Origin: Nocardioides alkalitolerans
Lineage (GTDB): Bacteria > Actinomycetota > Actinomycetes > Propionibacteriales > Nocardioidaceae
Reading direction: 5' to 3'
DNA: 64,000 nt
NCBI GenBank assembly: GCA_038184435.1
Contig: CP116227.1
Coordinates: 1,364,001 to 1,428,000 of the forward strand
The stretch's first letter is position 1; each line of letters begins with the position of its first letter. The position numbers and the translations under genes were made by a program. Of the stretch, positions 1 through 8,040 are shown one piece after another. Under the pieces are notes generated by a model. The model had not been told where the DNA came from. It saw only the letters and a list, made by a program, of their open reading frames with translations, and searched no databases.

Positions 1-2
1 TC

Positions 3-572
3 ACCAAGGGCGCGGGTGCGGGCGGCCGCATGCGGATCAACCTCAACTGGTCGCAGGGCGCCGCTCCCGCCAAGGGCGGCTTCCTCAAGCGGGCCTTCGC
101 GGCCGGCAGCGGGGCGGTGGACCTCGACCTCGGCTGCCTGTGGGAGCTGAGCGACGGCCGCAAGGGCGGCGTGCAGGCGCTGGGCAACGCGTTCGGCAGC
201 ATCGACGGTCCGCCGTGGGTCATGCTCGACGGCGACGACCGCTCCGGCACGGCGCAGGGCGGCGAGAACCTCTACGTCAACCTCGACCGGCTGGGCGACA
301 TCAAGCGCATCCTCGTCTACGCGTTCATCTACGAGGGCGTCCCCAACTGGGCGGCCGCCGACGGCGTCGTGACGCTGCACCCGGTGGGTGCGCCCCCGAT
401 CGAGGTGCGGCTCGACGAGCCCGCCGCCGACCGCCGCGCCTGCGCGATCGCGCTGCTCACCAACGAGGGCGGCTCCCTGCAGGTGCGTCGCGAGGTGCGG
501 TACGGCGCGGACCAGGTCGAGCTGGACCAGGCCTTCGGGTGGGGCCTCAACTGGGGTCGCGGCCGCAAGTAG
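3..572 (+). CDS. TerD-domain stress protein, 5' truncated
   Basis: The reading frame is open to the left edge, so the true start lies outside the window; an internal ATG at 30 is unlikely to be the start because the codons before it (TKGAGAGGR) read like the lead-in to a TerD strand. The visible 189 residues contain the TerD hallmarks: an INLNW strand, DLDLGCLWEL, a DGDDRSG acidic loop of the calcium-binding type, GGENLYVNLDRL, and a C-terminal FGWGLNW. TerD-family proteins are calcium-binding cytoplasmic stress proteins linked to tellurite and general envelope stress. It may be the C-terminal part of a longer TerA-like or multidomain protein. The exact role is not known. Confidence 0.8.
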   Translation, partial: TKGAGAGGRMRINLNWSQGAAPAKGGFLKRAFAAGSGAVDLDLGCLWELSDGRKGGVQALGNAFGSIDGPPWVMLDGDDRSGTAQGGENLYVNLDRLGDIKRILVYAFIYEGVPNWAAADGVVTLHPVGAPPIEVRLDEPAADRRACAIALLTNEGGSLQVRREVRYGADQVELDQAFGWGLNWGRGRK

Positions 573-594
573 GGCCGTGCGGGAGACTCGTCCC

Positions 595-1206
595 GTGGTG
601 ACGAGGTGGGAGCAGGTCGCGCGGGCGCAGGCGGGGGAGGACTACGCCGCGGCGTACGCCGCCCGGTTCCGGAAGCAGGCGGAGGCGGGAGCCGACGTGC
701 ACGGCGAGGCCGCGCTGGTGACGGCGCTGGCCCCGCCACCGTCGCGCGTGCTCGACGCCGGCTGCGGCACCGGTCGGGTAGCGGTGCGCCTGCACGAGCT
801 GGGCCACCCGGTCGTCGGCGTCGACGTGGACCGTTCGATGGTCGAGGTCGCGCGGCGCGACGCCCCGCACCTCGACTGGCACGTGGCCGACCTGGCGACG
901 TTGGACCTGGGCCGGCGCTTCGACGTCGTGGTGGTGGCGGGCAACGTGCTCCCGCTCCTGGAGCCGGGCACGCTCGGGGCGACGGCCGCGGCGCTCGCGG
1001 CGCACGTCGCTCCGGAGGGCCTGCTCGTGGCGGGGTTCGGCCTCGACGCGGCGCACCTGCCGGCTGGCTGCCCGCCCACCCCGCTGGCCGAGGTCGAGGC
1101 GGCCTTCGCCGGCGCCGGCCTGGCCCCGCCCGAGCTGTGGGCGTCGTGGGACCGCGCGCCCTACGACGGGGGCGGCTACGTCGTGGGGGTCTGGACGCCG
1201 CGCTGA
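595..1206 (+). CDS. Class I SAM-dependent methyltransferase
   Basis: A 203-residue Rossmann methyltransferase. Motif I is VLDAGCGTGRVAVRL, followed by an acidic strand end (GVDVDRSMV) that should bind the ribose of S-adenosylmethionine, and a DVVVVAGNVLPLL post-motif. I start it at one of the tandem GTG codons at 595/598; an earlier in-frame ATG at 388 would overlap the upstream TerD gene deeply and has no support. It begins 22 bases after the upstream stop and may be cotranscribed. The substrate cannot be told from sequence. Confidence 0.8.
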   Translation: MVTRWEQVARAQAGEDYAAAYAARFRKQAEAGADVHGEAALVTALAPPPSRVLDAGCGTGRVAVRLHELGHPVVGVDVDRSMVEVARRDAPHLDWHVADLATLDLGRRFDVVVVAGNVLPLLEPGTLGATAAALAAHVAPEGLLVAGFGLDAAHLPAGCPPTPLAEVEAAFAGAGLAPPELWASWDRAPYDGGGYVVGVWTPR

Positions 1207-1214
1207 GGCCGTCG

Positions 1215-1239
1215 GGCCGGGGCCCGTCGGGCCCGGGCC
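1215..1239. terminator. Bidirectional hairpin terminator
   Basis: An 11-base arm (1215-1225) and its near-perfect complement (1229-1239, one mismatch), both built of G and C, flank a 3-base loop. It fills the gap between two convergent genes, so it probably ends both transcripts. There is no T-tract, as is common in high-GC actinobacteria. Confidence 0.55.
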
Positions 1240-1243
1240 ACCC

Positions 1244-2140
1244 TCAGAGGCGCTTGGCGAAGAACAGCTCGGCGTCGGCGTTGTCGTTGTAGCGCTCGAC
1301 CCGCGCGTACCCGGCCCGGTCGTAGAGCACCACCGCCTCGTCGAGCGCGCTGTTGGTGTCGAGGGCGATCCGCGTCGCGCCCTGCTCCCGCGCGAGCTCC
1401 TCGAGGTGCCGCAGCATGCGACCGCCCAGCCCCGCGCCGCGCCAGGCCGGGTCGACCCACATCCGCTTCACCTCGACCGCCGGCCCGTCACCCGCCACGC
1501 CGACGGGCAGGTCGAGGGGACGGATCCCGCCGTACGCCGCGGGGCGGCCGTCGCTCGTCGCCACGACCCACGTCGACCCGGGCTCGACCGCGTCGAGACC
1601 GCTCGGTGCGAAGCCGCCGGGGAGCCGGTCGGCGACCTCCGCGACGTACCGGTCGAGGGCGGTCCGCGCCGCGCGGACGGAGGCGGGGTCGGCGGGGTCG
1701 ACCTCGCGGAGCTCGACGGTCGCGGCGCGCACGAGGAGCTCGGCGGTCGCGAGCGCGTCGCCGAGCCGCGCCTGCTGCCGGGGCGTCAGCGGTGCGACGA
1801 GGCGGGCAGCGAGGTCCTCGGAGCGCTGGTCGAGGTCGGCCCGGGCGGCCCGGCCGGCGTCGGTGAGCACCACGCGGCGACGTCGGCGGTCCGCGGGGTC
1901 GGGCTCGGTGGCGACGAGGCCGTCCGACTCCAGGGCGCGCAGCAGCCGGGCGACGTAGCCGGAGTCGAGGCCGAGCAGGTCGCGCAGCTCCCCGACGGTC
2001 GAGCCCGCCTCGGCGTCCACCTCGTAGAGCAGGCGCGAGGCCCCGAGCGTGCGCCCCGTGCCGAGGTGCGACTCCTCGAGCACGCCGACGCGCTGGGTGT
2101 AGGTGCGGTTGAAGCGGCGGAGGGTGTCGACGACGGTCAC
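1244..2140 (-). CDS. MarR-family regulator fused to GNAT acetyltransferase
   Basis: A 298-residue two-domain protein. Residues about 1-145 are a MarR winged helix (GELRDLLGLDSGYVARLL recognition region, wing DPADRRRRRVVLT). Residues about 150-298 are a GNAT fold with the acetyl-CoA loop WRGAGLGGRML and the terminal ALDEAVVLYDRAGY motif. This architecture is known in actinobacteria and proteobacteria; the acetyltransferase substrate is usually unknown. A perfect 8+8 inverted repeat lies 12 bases upstream of the start, so autoregulation is likely. The start at 2140 places the winged helix normally. It is convergent with the methyltransferase gene. Confidence 0.85.
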   Translation of the reverse strand: MTVVDTLRRFNRTYTQRVGVLEESHLGTGRTLGASRLLYEVDAEAGSTVGELRDLLGLDSGYVARLLRALESDGLVATEPDPADRRRRRVVLTDAGRAARADLDQRSEDLAARLVAPLTPRQQARLGDALATAELLVRAATVELREVDPADPASVRAARTALDRYVAEVADRLPGGFAPSGLDAVEPGSTWVVATSDGRPAAYGGIRPLDLPVGVAGDGPAVEVKRMWVDPAWRGAGLGGRMLRHLEELAREQGATRIALDTNSALDEAVVLYDRAGYARVERYNDNADAELFFAKRL

Positions 2141-2152
2141 GCCACCGAGATT

Positions 2153-2170
2153 ACCTGACTTGAGTCAGGT
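2153..2170. promoter_or_regulatory. Palindromic operator, likely MarR site
   Basis: ACCTGACT-TG-AGTCAGGT: 8-base arms match perfectly around a 2-base centre. It sits 12 bases upstream of the MarR-GNAT start and touches the stop codon (2170-2172) of the upstream recombinase gene. Size and symmetry suit a MarR dimer; binding is inferred. Confidence 0.65.
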
Positions 2171-3312
2171 TATGTGCCGGAGGTCAGGGGGTGGCGATTG
2201 ACGGCGGCGACCAGCTCCTCGGCGACGGTGTCGAGGTAGACGTCCGTGGTCGCGATCGACGCGTGGCCGAGCAGGTCCTTGATCACGTTGACCGGCACAC
2301 CATGGTGCACGAGCACGGTCGCCGCCGTGTGCCGGAGCCCGTGGGGCGTCACGCGTCGTCGCAGCCGCGGCGGGAGCGCGTCGCAGGACCGTTTCACCAT
2401 CAGCTGCACGTCGCGCGGACGGATGCGGAGCCCCCGCCAGGTGAGGAGCAGCGCGCGCTCGGCGTCCTCGACACCCACCGTGACGACCCGCTCGCCGGTC
2501 TCCGGGTCCTTCACCGTCCGCGGCTGGGGCGTCGGGCGCGAACCGGCGACGTACGCGTCCACCATGGCGACGGTGCTGGGGGAGAGGGGTACCCACCGCT
2601 CCTTGCTGCCCTTGCCGAGGACGCGGAGCCACGTCTGGGTCTCGTAGTCGTCGTCCGCGCCCGACGCCTCGCCGACGATCCGCTCCTCGATGTCGGCCTG
2701 GTCGATCCCGCAGAGCTCGGAGACACGGATGCCGGTCTCGAGCAGCAGCCGGAAGATCAGCTCGTCCCGCGGACCGAGGTCGCGATCGGCGCCGGGCTTG
2801 GTCGCCGCACCCGGCGGCGTCGCGGTGGTGCCGTCGAGCAGGGCCTTGGCGACGGGCGTGGGCACGGCCTTGCGGGACGGGTCGGAGGTGCGGGGCCGCT
2901 TGACGCGCACCTCCGCGTCGAGCACCGGGTTCGCCTCGACCCAGCGCTCACGGGTCGCGCGCTCGAAGAACCGTGACACCGACGACTGGAAGCGACGGGT
3001 CGCGCCGGCGCCGCGCGTCTTGCCGGCCCCGGGCGCGGGTACGGCGCCGGTCGCGCCCTCGCGGTTGCCGCGGAAGCGCCCGTCGGGCCGCGCGCCGTAG
3101 GCCAGCACGATGTCGTCGAGCTGGGCCCCCGTGATGTCGTCGAGCACGGTCTCGGGACCGGCCAGCTCGACGAACTCCGCCAGGTCGCGCCGGTAGTTGG
3201 CGGCCGTCGTCGCGGCCAGCGAGTGGCCGGCGACGGCCCGTGCGACGCCGTCGAGGTAGCGGTCGACCGCCACCCGCACCGTGACCCGGTCCAGCTCTCG
3301 TGCAGCGACCAC
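2170..3312 (-). CDS. Tyrosine site-specific recombinase (XerC/D-like)
   Basis: A 380-residue integrase-fold protein. The core-binding domain spans about 10-135 and the catalytic domain about 150-380. All catalytic residues are present: R196 (TGIRVSEL), K237 (GKGSKERWVP), H324 and R327 (HGLRHTAA), H350 (LLGHAS) and Y359 (TTDVYL). Two Gly/Ala/Pro-rich insertions (about 76-106 and 162-176) make it longer than XerC/XerD of about 300 residues. The frame stays open a further 299 codons upstream, but that part overlaps the next gene and has no domain; I chose GTG at 3312, although no good ribosome site is visible. No attachment site or mobile-element genes flank it, so a resident recombinase is as likely as an integron or phage remnant. 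Confidence 0.8.
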   Translation of the reverse strand: MVAARELDRVTVRVAVDRYLDGVARAVAGHSLAATTAANYRRDLAEFVELAGPETVLDDITGAQLDDIVLAYGARPDGRFRGNREGATGAVPAPGAGKTRGAGATRRFQSSVSRFFERATRERWVEANPVLDAEVRVKRPRTSDPSRKAVPTPVAKALLDGTTATPPGAATKPGADRDLGPRDELIFRLLLETGIRVSELCGIDQADIEERIVGEASGADDDYETQTWLRVLGKGSKERWVPLSPSTVAMVDAYVAGSRPTPQPRTVKDPETGERVVTVGVEDAERALLLTWRGLRIRPRDVQLMVKRSCDALPPRLRRRVTPHGLRHTAATVLVHHGVPVNVIKDLLGHASIATTDVYLDTVAEELVAAVNRHPLTSGT

Positions 3313-3359
3313 GGGAGGACGGTAGCCAGGTCCCCGCTCGCCGCGGCGGAGGCGCGCGG

Positions 3360-3971
3360 TCAGGTGCGGGCGGGGCGCCACATGGTCGTGAGGCCCTCGT
3401 CGTCGCCCGGCCCGCCGATGCGGTCCCGGGCGACGAACCCGAAGCGCTCGTACAGCCGGCGGTTCACGGGGCTCGTCGCCTCGAGGTACGCCGCGGCGCC
3501 GTCCGCGTCGATCGTCGCGAGCCGGTGGCGCAGGAGCGCGCTGCCGACGCCGAGCCCGCGGGCGGCGCCTCCGACCGCGATGTCCGTGAGGTACCAGTGC
3601 GGCTCGGTGGGCCGCACCGCGGCGTACCGCTCGGTCTCCGCGCGCAGGGCCCGCAGGTTCCGGACACCGACGGCTCCGACGGTGCGGGGGAGCGCGCGCA
3701 GCCCGACGAGGGGAGCCCGTCGGCGGTCCGGCGCCTCCCAGACCGCCACCCCGACGACCGGTCCGCCGGGCTCCCGACGGGCGACGTCGACGATGCCGGA
3801 CACGAGGGCGCCACGGACCGTGCCCTCGTAGAGCGCCGCGACCCGACGCCGGCGATCGTGCTCGCCCGGCACGAGGCGGTGGAGCGCCGGGTCGTCGGCG
3901 AGCGCTTCGGCGAGGACGGCGGCGCAGGCGCGGACGTCGGCGGTCGTGGCCACTCCGAGGGGGACGGTCAT
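3360..3971 (-). CDS. GNAT family N-acetyltransferase
   Basis: A 203-residue single-domain GNAT. Motif A (ARGLGVGSALLRHRL) supplies the acetyl-CoA pyrophosphate loop, preceded by the strand WYLTDIAVGG. The C-terminal part has LEATSPVNRRLYERFGF, typical of the family. Acceptor unknown. The gene ends 47 bases before the recombinase start and its own start is 119 bases from the divergent aquaporin. Confidence 0.8.
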   Translation of the reverse strand: MTVPLGVATTADVRACAAVLAEALADDPALHRLVPGEHDRRRRVAALYEGTVRGALVSGIVDVARREPGGPVVGVAVWEAPDRRRAPLVGLRALPRTVGAVGVRNLRALRAETERYAAVRPTEPHWYLTDIAVGGAARGLGVGSALLRHRLATIDADGAAAYLEATSPVNRRLYERFGFVARDRIGGPGDDEGLTTMWRPART

Positions 3972-4090
3972 GTGGCGATCCTCCCAGGAGGCCGCGCGTG
4001 ACGATCGCGCCGCTCCGAGCGACCAACGCCCGTCCGAACGTCCCGGCCGGCCCTCCGGCCCCGACCCGTCCCGTCCCGAGGAGCACCGCG

Positions 4091-4864
4091 ATGACCCGCG
4101 CCGCCCGTCCCACGTCCACCCGTGCCGAGGCCGCCCCGGCCCGCCTGGGCCCCCGCCTGGCCGCCGAGACCGTCGGCACCTTCTGGCTCGTCCTGGCCGG
4201 CTGCGGCACCGCCGTGCTGGCGGGGGAGCAGGTCGGCTACCTGGGCGTGGCGCTCGCCTTCGGCCTCGCGGTGCTCACGATGGCGTACGCCGTCGGCCAC
4301 GTCTCCGGCGGACACTTCAACCCGGCCGTGACGCTGGGCCTGGCCGTGGGTCGTCGCTTCGAGTGGCGCGACGTGCCGGCGTACGTCGCGGCGCAGCTCG
4401 TCGGCGCGAGCGTGGCCGGTGGCCTGCTCTACGTGATCGCGTCGGGCCGTGACGGGTTCTCCGTCGCCGACGGGTTCGCCACCAACGGGTTCGGCGACCG
4501 GTCGCCGGAGGGCTACACGCTCCTCGCCGCCGCGGTCACCGAGGTCGTGCTCACGGCCGTCTTCGTCTTCGTCATCCTCGGTGTCACCGACCGCCGCGCA
4601 CCGGTGGGCTTCGCACCGCTGGCCATCGGCCTCACGCTGACCGCCGTGCACCTCGTCTCGATCCCGGTCACCAACACCTCGGTCAACCCGGCCCGGTCGC
4701 TGGGCGTCGCCTGGTTCGACACCGCCGCCCTGGGCCAGTCGTGGCTGTTCGTCGTCGCGCCGCTCGCCGGCGCCGCCGTCGCCGGCCTCCTCTACGCCGT
4801 CACCACCGGGGTCGACCGTCGCGACGTGGACGTCGACGGGGGACCGGCCCGCTCGGCTGCCTGA
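4091..4864 (+). CDS. aqpZ: Aquaporin Z-type water channel
   Basis: A 257-residue MIP-family channel with six predicted membrane segments and both pore half-helices: GGHFNPAVT in the first half and NTSVNPARS in the second, so both NPA signatures are intact. The arginine after the second NPA (selectivity filter) is present. I prefer ATG 4091, which has GAGGAG seven bases upstream. A GTG at 3998 with AGGAGG six bases upstream is a real alternative and would add a 31-residue Pro/Ala-rich tail. Convergent with the next gene. Confidence 0.88.
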   Translation: MTRAARPTSTRAEAAPARLGPRLAAETVGTFWLVLAGCGTAVLAGEQVGYLGVALAFGLAVLTMAYAVGHVSGGHFNPAVTLGLAVGRRFEWRDVPAYVAAQLVGASVAGGLLYVIASGRDGFSVADGFATNGFGDRSPEGYTLLAAAVTEVVLTAVFVFVILGVTDRRAPVGFAPLAIGLTLTAVHLVSIPVTNTSVNPARSLGVAWFDTAALGQSWLFVVAPLAGAAVAGLLYAVTTGVDRRDVDVDGGPARSAA

Positions 4865-4906
4865 CCCTGCGACCCGCGTCGCGCCACGGCGAGCCCGCCG
4901 CGCGGC

Positions 4907-7882
4907 TCACCGTCCGCTCCACCGCGGCGCGCGCTTCTCGGCGTACGCCGCCACGCCCTCGCGGGCGTCGTCGCTGAGGAGCACCGGGGAGGCGAGCTCG
5001 CTCTGGCGGGCGAAGCCCTCCTCGGGGCTCCAGGTCGGCGCAGCGTCGACGATCTCCTTGCCGACCCGCACGGAGAGCGGGGCGTTGCCCGCGATCCGGC
5101 GGGCCAGGTCCAGGGCGCGCTCGAGGGCGCGTCCGGGCTCGACGACGTCGTTGACGAGGCCGAGCTCGGCCAACCGGGCGGCGGGCAGCGGGTCGCCGAC
5201 GAGGGCGAGCTCGAGGGCCACCGGTCGCGGCAACCGGGTGCCGACGCGCCACAGCCCGCCGGCCGCGGCCAGCAGCCCCCGCTTGACCTCGGGCAGCCCG
5301 AAGGTCGCGTCCGAGGCGGCGACGACGAGGTCCGCGCAGAGCGCGAGCTCGAAGCCACCGGCCAGCGCGGCCCCCTCGACCGCGGCCACCATCGGCTTGG
5401 TGGGCGGCTCCGCCGTCAGGCCCAGGGGTCCCCGGCGGTCGGTCACCGGCACCTCGCCGCGGTGGGCCGCCGCGAGGTCCATCCCGGCGCAGAAGGTGCC
5501 GCCGGCCCCGGTCAGCACGATCGCGCGGACGGTCGGGTCCGCCTCGGCGTCGTCGATCGCGCGCTCCAGCTGCTCCGCCGTGCGCCGGTCGACGGCGTTG
5601 CGCACCTCGGGCCGGTCGAGGGTGACGACGAGGACGTCGCCCTGAAAGTCGGTGCGCACCGGCGCGGACGGCGGAGCGGGAAGGTCAGCGTGCCCGTCGA
5701 GGACGACGAGCCGGTCGGCGTCCATCCGCACCCGGCGGCGCCGGAGGTCCGCGTCCGCGAGCGCCTCGACCTCGGCCGGGTCCTCGCGGCGCAGCAGCAC
5801 CCGTGCACCGTCCTCGTCGATCACCGCCAGCACGACCGCCTCCCGACCACCCTCGCGGCGGTGGGGCACCGTGACCGCCTCGACCACGCCGGTTCCCCGC
5901 AGCTCGGTGCGGGCGGGCCTGCTGGGCGGTCGGTCGAACGTCGGCCGCAGGTGCGCGAACCGCTGCTCCGGCGGGCTCGCCGACCATACGCCCAGGGCGT
6001 GCTTCGTGGCGTACCAGCCGAGCGAGCTCGTCAAGCCGTACGTCGCCGGATCGGCGCGCAGCAGCGGCACCATCGCGGCCACCGCGTGCAGGCCGTAGGC
6101 GTTGCCGGGGCCGCCCGCGAAGGTGAGCCCGCCCGTGACGGTGAGCCGACGGGCGGGGTCCTCCCACGGCAGCCCGAGCGCCTCGGCCCCGAGCTGCACC
6201 GCCGCCGGGAAGCAGGAGTAGAGATCGATCGGGCCGAGGTCGGCCGCCTCGACCCCGGCGTGGTCGAGGACCGCGCGGCCGGCGGCGGCGATCGCGGGGG
6301 AGTGCGCGAGGTCGGCGCGTTCGGAGACGAACCACTCGTCGGTCGCGGAGGCGCCCGCGTGCAGGAACACCCAGCGGTCCTGCGGCACGCCTGCGGCCTG
6401 CGCCGCGGCGACGCTGGTCACGATCGCGCCCGCGGCCAGGTCGACCTGCAGGTTCGCGCACATCAGCTTGGTGTAGGGCTCGCTCACCCAGCGGTTGTCC
6501 GGACGGGGCTCGGCGACCTCCTGCGGGCTGCGGGCGCGCGGGTCCCAGGCGTGGGGGTTCGCGGCGGCGACCTCGCTGGCCCGCGACCAGAGGTCGGCGA
6601 TCGCGGCCCGGTGCTCCTCCGGGCCGCTCCCGGCGGCAGCGCCGAGGGCCGACTCGAGCAGCGCGTAGACGTAGATCGGTGCCCCGAGCCCCACCGCCGT
6701 CTCGGCCTCGTTGTTCGCGGGGCGGTCGGTGCCGACCACGCGGTCGGGGGCGGCGTCGGCGGGCTGGCGGGTCCAGGCCGGCTCGCGGCCGTCCCGCTGG
6801 AGGGACGCCACCGCCGCGCCCGCCTCGGCGCCGCTGACGAGCACGACGCGCGCCGTACCGTCCACGATCGACTGCGCTGCCTCGTTCAGCGCGAGCTGGC
6901 CACCATCCCCGCCGTACGTCGACGTCTGGAGGGTCGTCGCGCCGTCCGCCCCGACGCGTTCGGCGACCAGTCCTGCCTGGTCGGGGTAGGTCCACGACGC
7001 GCTGGGGACGGCCGCCACGAGGTCGGCGACGGCGAGCAGGTCGAGAGAGGCCCCGGCGTCCGCCGCCGCGGCGCGCAGCGCCCGCACGGCGAGCTCGACC
7101 GGCTCGGCGGGCTCGGCTGCGGGGTCGTCTGCGGGCTCGCGCACGACGACCTGGCCGACGCCGACCAGCACCGGTGTGGTCGGGTCGAGCAGACGGCCGG
7201 TGGACTCGTGGCGCACGGGCTCGTCGGGCACCCGCAACCGTGGTGCGCCCGCCCCCTCGAGGAGCGCCGCCAGCTCGACCAGCGAGGCCGTGAGCGCGGT
7301 CTCGACGCTGCGCACGGCGGTCAGCCCGACCGGGCCGCGGACCGGGGACCCGTCGAGGGCGCCGTCCAGCCGGACCGCCGTGCCGCCCGGGGCGTCGACG
7401 AGCGTGCACCACAGGCCGACGGTGATCCCCATGGGTCCGGTGCCGCGCAGCGCGAACCCGTCGGCGTCGGCGCGGTCGACCTCCCACCGGGCCTGCGCCG
7501 GGATGTCCATGAGGCTGATCTGCTGGGCGAAGGCCGCGCCCTCGACCATCTCCGCCGGCCGGTCCCCGCGCCAGGCGACGTGCAGGGTGAGCCACTCGTG
7601 GGTCCGGTCGAGGTTGCGGACCAGACGCGCCACCTCGTCCTGCGGCGCCGCCACCAGGCGTCGCGCACTCACCTGGCGCGCATACGCCGCCACCCCCGCG
7701 GGTGCCGGGACCTCGATGTCGGCACCGACCGCCGCCGCATCGCGGACAGCGGCCGCGTCATCGCCGGGGGAGCGGCCCCGGGCACGTCGTCGCGCCTCGT
7801 CGAGCCCGAGACGGACGGTCTGCGCGACGACGGGAGCCAGCGTGCGGGCGGTGCGGGTGGCGCGGCGCAACGGACGGCGCAT
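4907..7882 (-). CDS. SRPBCC / thiolase-like (TLP1) / crotonase fusion protein
   Basis: One uninterrupted 991-codon frame holds three acyl-CoA-type modules. Residues about 73-212 look like an SRPBCC (START-like) lipid-binding domain (ISLMDIPAQARWEVDRADAD). Residues about 235-640 are a thiolase-like fold; its usual nucleophile region reads TSTYGGDGGQ with no cysteine, while LYSCFPAAV and GGPGNAYGLHA remain. About 662-730 resembles the extra C-terminal OB-like domain of mycobacterial thiolase-like protein 1. About 745-991 is a crotonase with oxyanion loop GTFCAGMDL and both catalytic glutamates (GGFELALCAD, LPEVKRG). Start ATG 7882 has a GAGG upstream. A divergent TetR gene with a strong operator likely controls it. 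Expected in lipid or sterol side-chain degradation; substrate unknown. Confidence 0.8.
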   Translation of the reverse strand: MRRPLRRATRTARTLAPVVAQTVRLGLDEARRRARGRSPGDDAAAVRDAAAVGADIEVPAPAGVAAYARQVSARRLVAAPQDEVARLVRNLDRTHEWLTLHVAWRGDRPAEMVEGAAFAQQISLMDIPAQARWEVDRADADGFALRGTGPMGITVGLWCTLVDAPGGTAVRLDGALDGSPVRGPVGLTAVRSVETALTASLVELAALLEGAGAPRLRVPDEPVRHESTGRLLDPTTPVLVGVGQVVVREPADDPAAEPAEPVELAVRALRAAAADAGASLDLLAVADLVAAVPSASWTYPDQAGLVAERVGADGATTLQTSTYGGDGGQLALNEAAQSIVDGTARVVLVSGAEAGAAVASLQRDGREPAWTRQPADAAPDRVVGTDRPANNEAETAVGLGAPIYVYALLESALGAAAGSGPEEHRAAIADLWSRASEVAAANPHAWDPRARSPQEVAEPRPDNRWVSEPYTKLMCANLQVDLAAGAIVTSVAAAQAAGVPQDRWVFLHAGASATDEWFVSERADLAHSPAIAAAGRAVLDHAGVEAADLGPIDLYSCFPAAVQLGAEALGLPWEDPARRLTVTGGLTFAGGPGNAYGLHAVAAMVPLLRADPATYGLTSSLGWYATKHALGVWSASPPEQRFAHLRPTFDRPPSRPARTELRGTGVVEAVTVPHRREGGREAVVLAVIDEDGARVLLRREDPAEVEALADADLRRRRVRMDADRLVVLDGHADLPAPPSAPVRTDFQGDVLVVTLDRPEVRNAVDRRTAEQLERAIDDAEADPTVRAIVLTGAGGTFCAGMDLAAAHRGEVPVTDRRGPLGLTAEPPTKPMVAAVEGAALAGGFELALCADLVVAASDATFGLPEVKRGLLAAAGGLWRVGTRLPRPVALELALVGDPLPAARLAELGLVNDVVEPGRALERALDLARRIAGNAPLSVRVGKEIVDAAPTWSPEEGFARQSELASPVLLSDDAREGVAAYAEKRAPRWSGR

Positions 7883-7958
7883 CGGCGGGGCCTCGATTCG
7901 ATGGGGTCGGCGCGCGGGGGATCCCGGGCGGTGGCTCGTGCGGGAGGGCCACTGGACA

Positions 7959-7980
7959 TCTGGTACCAGACCGTACCAGA
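7959..7980. promoter_or_regulatory. 22-bp TetR-type operator
   Basis: TCTGGTAC-CAGACC-GTACCAGA: perfect 8-base arms and a 6-base spacer, 76 bases upstream of the fusion gene and 60 bases upstream of the TetR gene. Position between divergent genes and symmetry fit a TetR dimer site controlling both. Confidence 0.7.
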
Positions 7981-8040
7981 ATGCGGCGATCCCGGACCAG
8001 GCCCGTCGTCCACCCGCGCCGGCTGTGCCAGACTGCCGCG

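Noticed and set aside
2170..3312. Integrative element or prophage around the recombinase
   Set aside because: No direct repeats, tRNA, capsid, relaxase or excisionase genes are visible nearby.
3313..4209. About 300-residue N-terminal extension of the tyrosine recombinase
   Set aside because: It runs antisense-out-of-frame over the acetyltransferase gene, is Arg/Gly/Ala-rich and has no domain.
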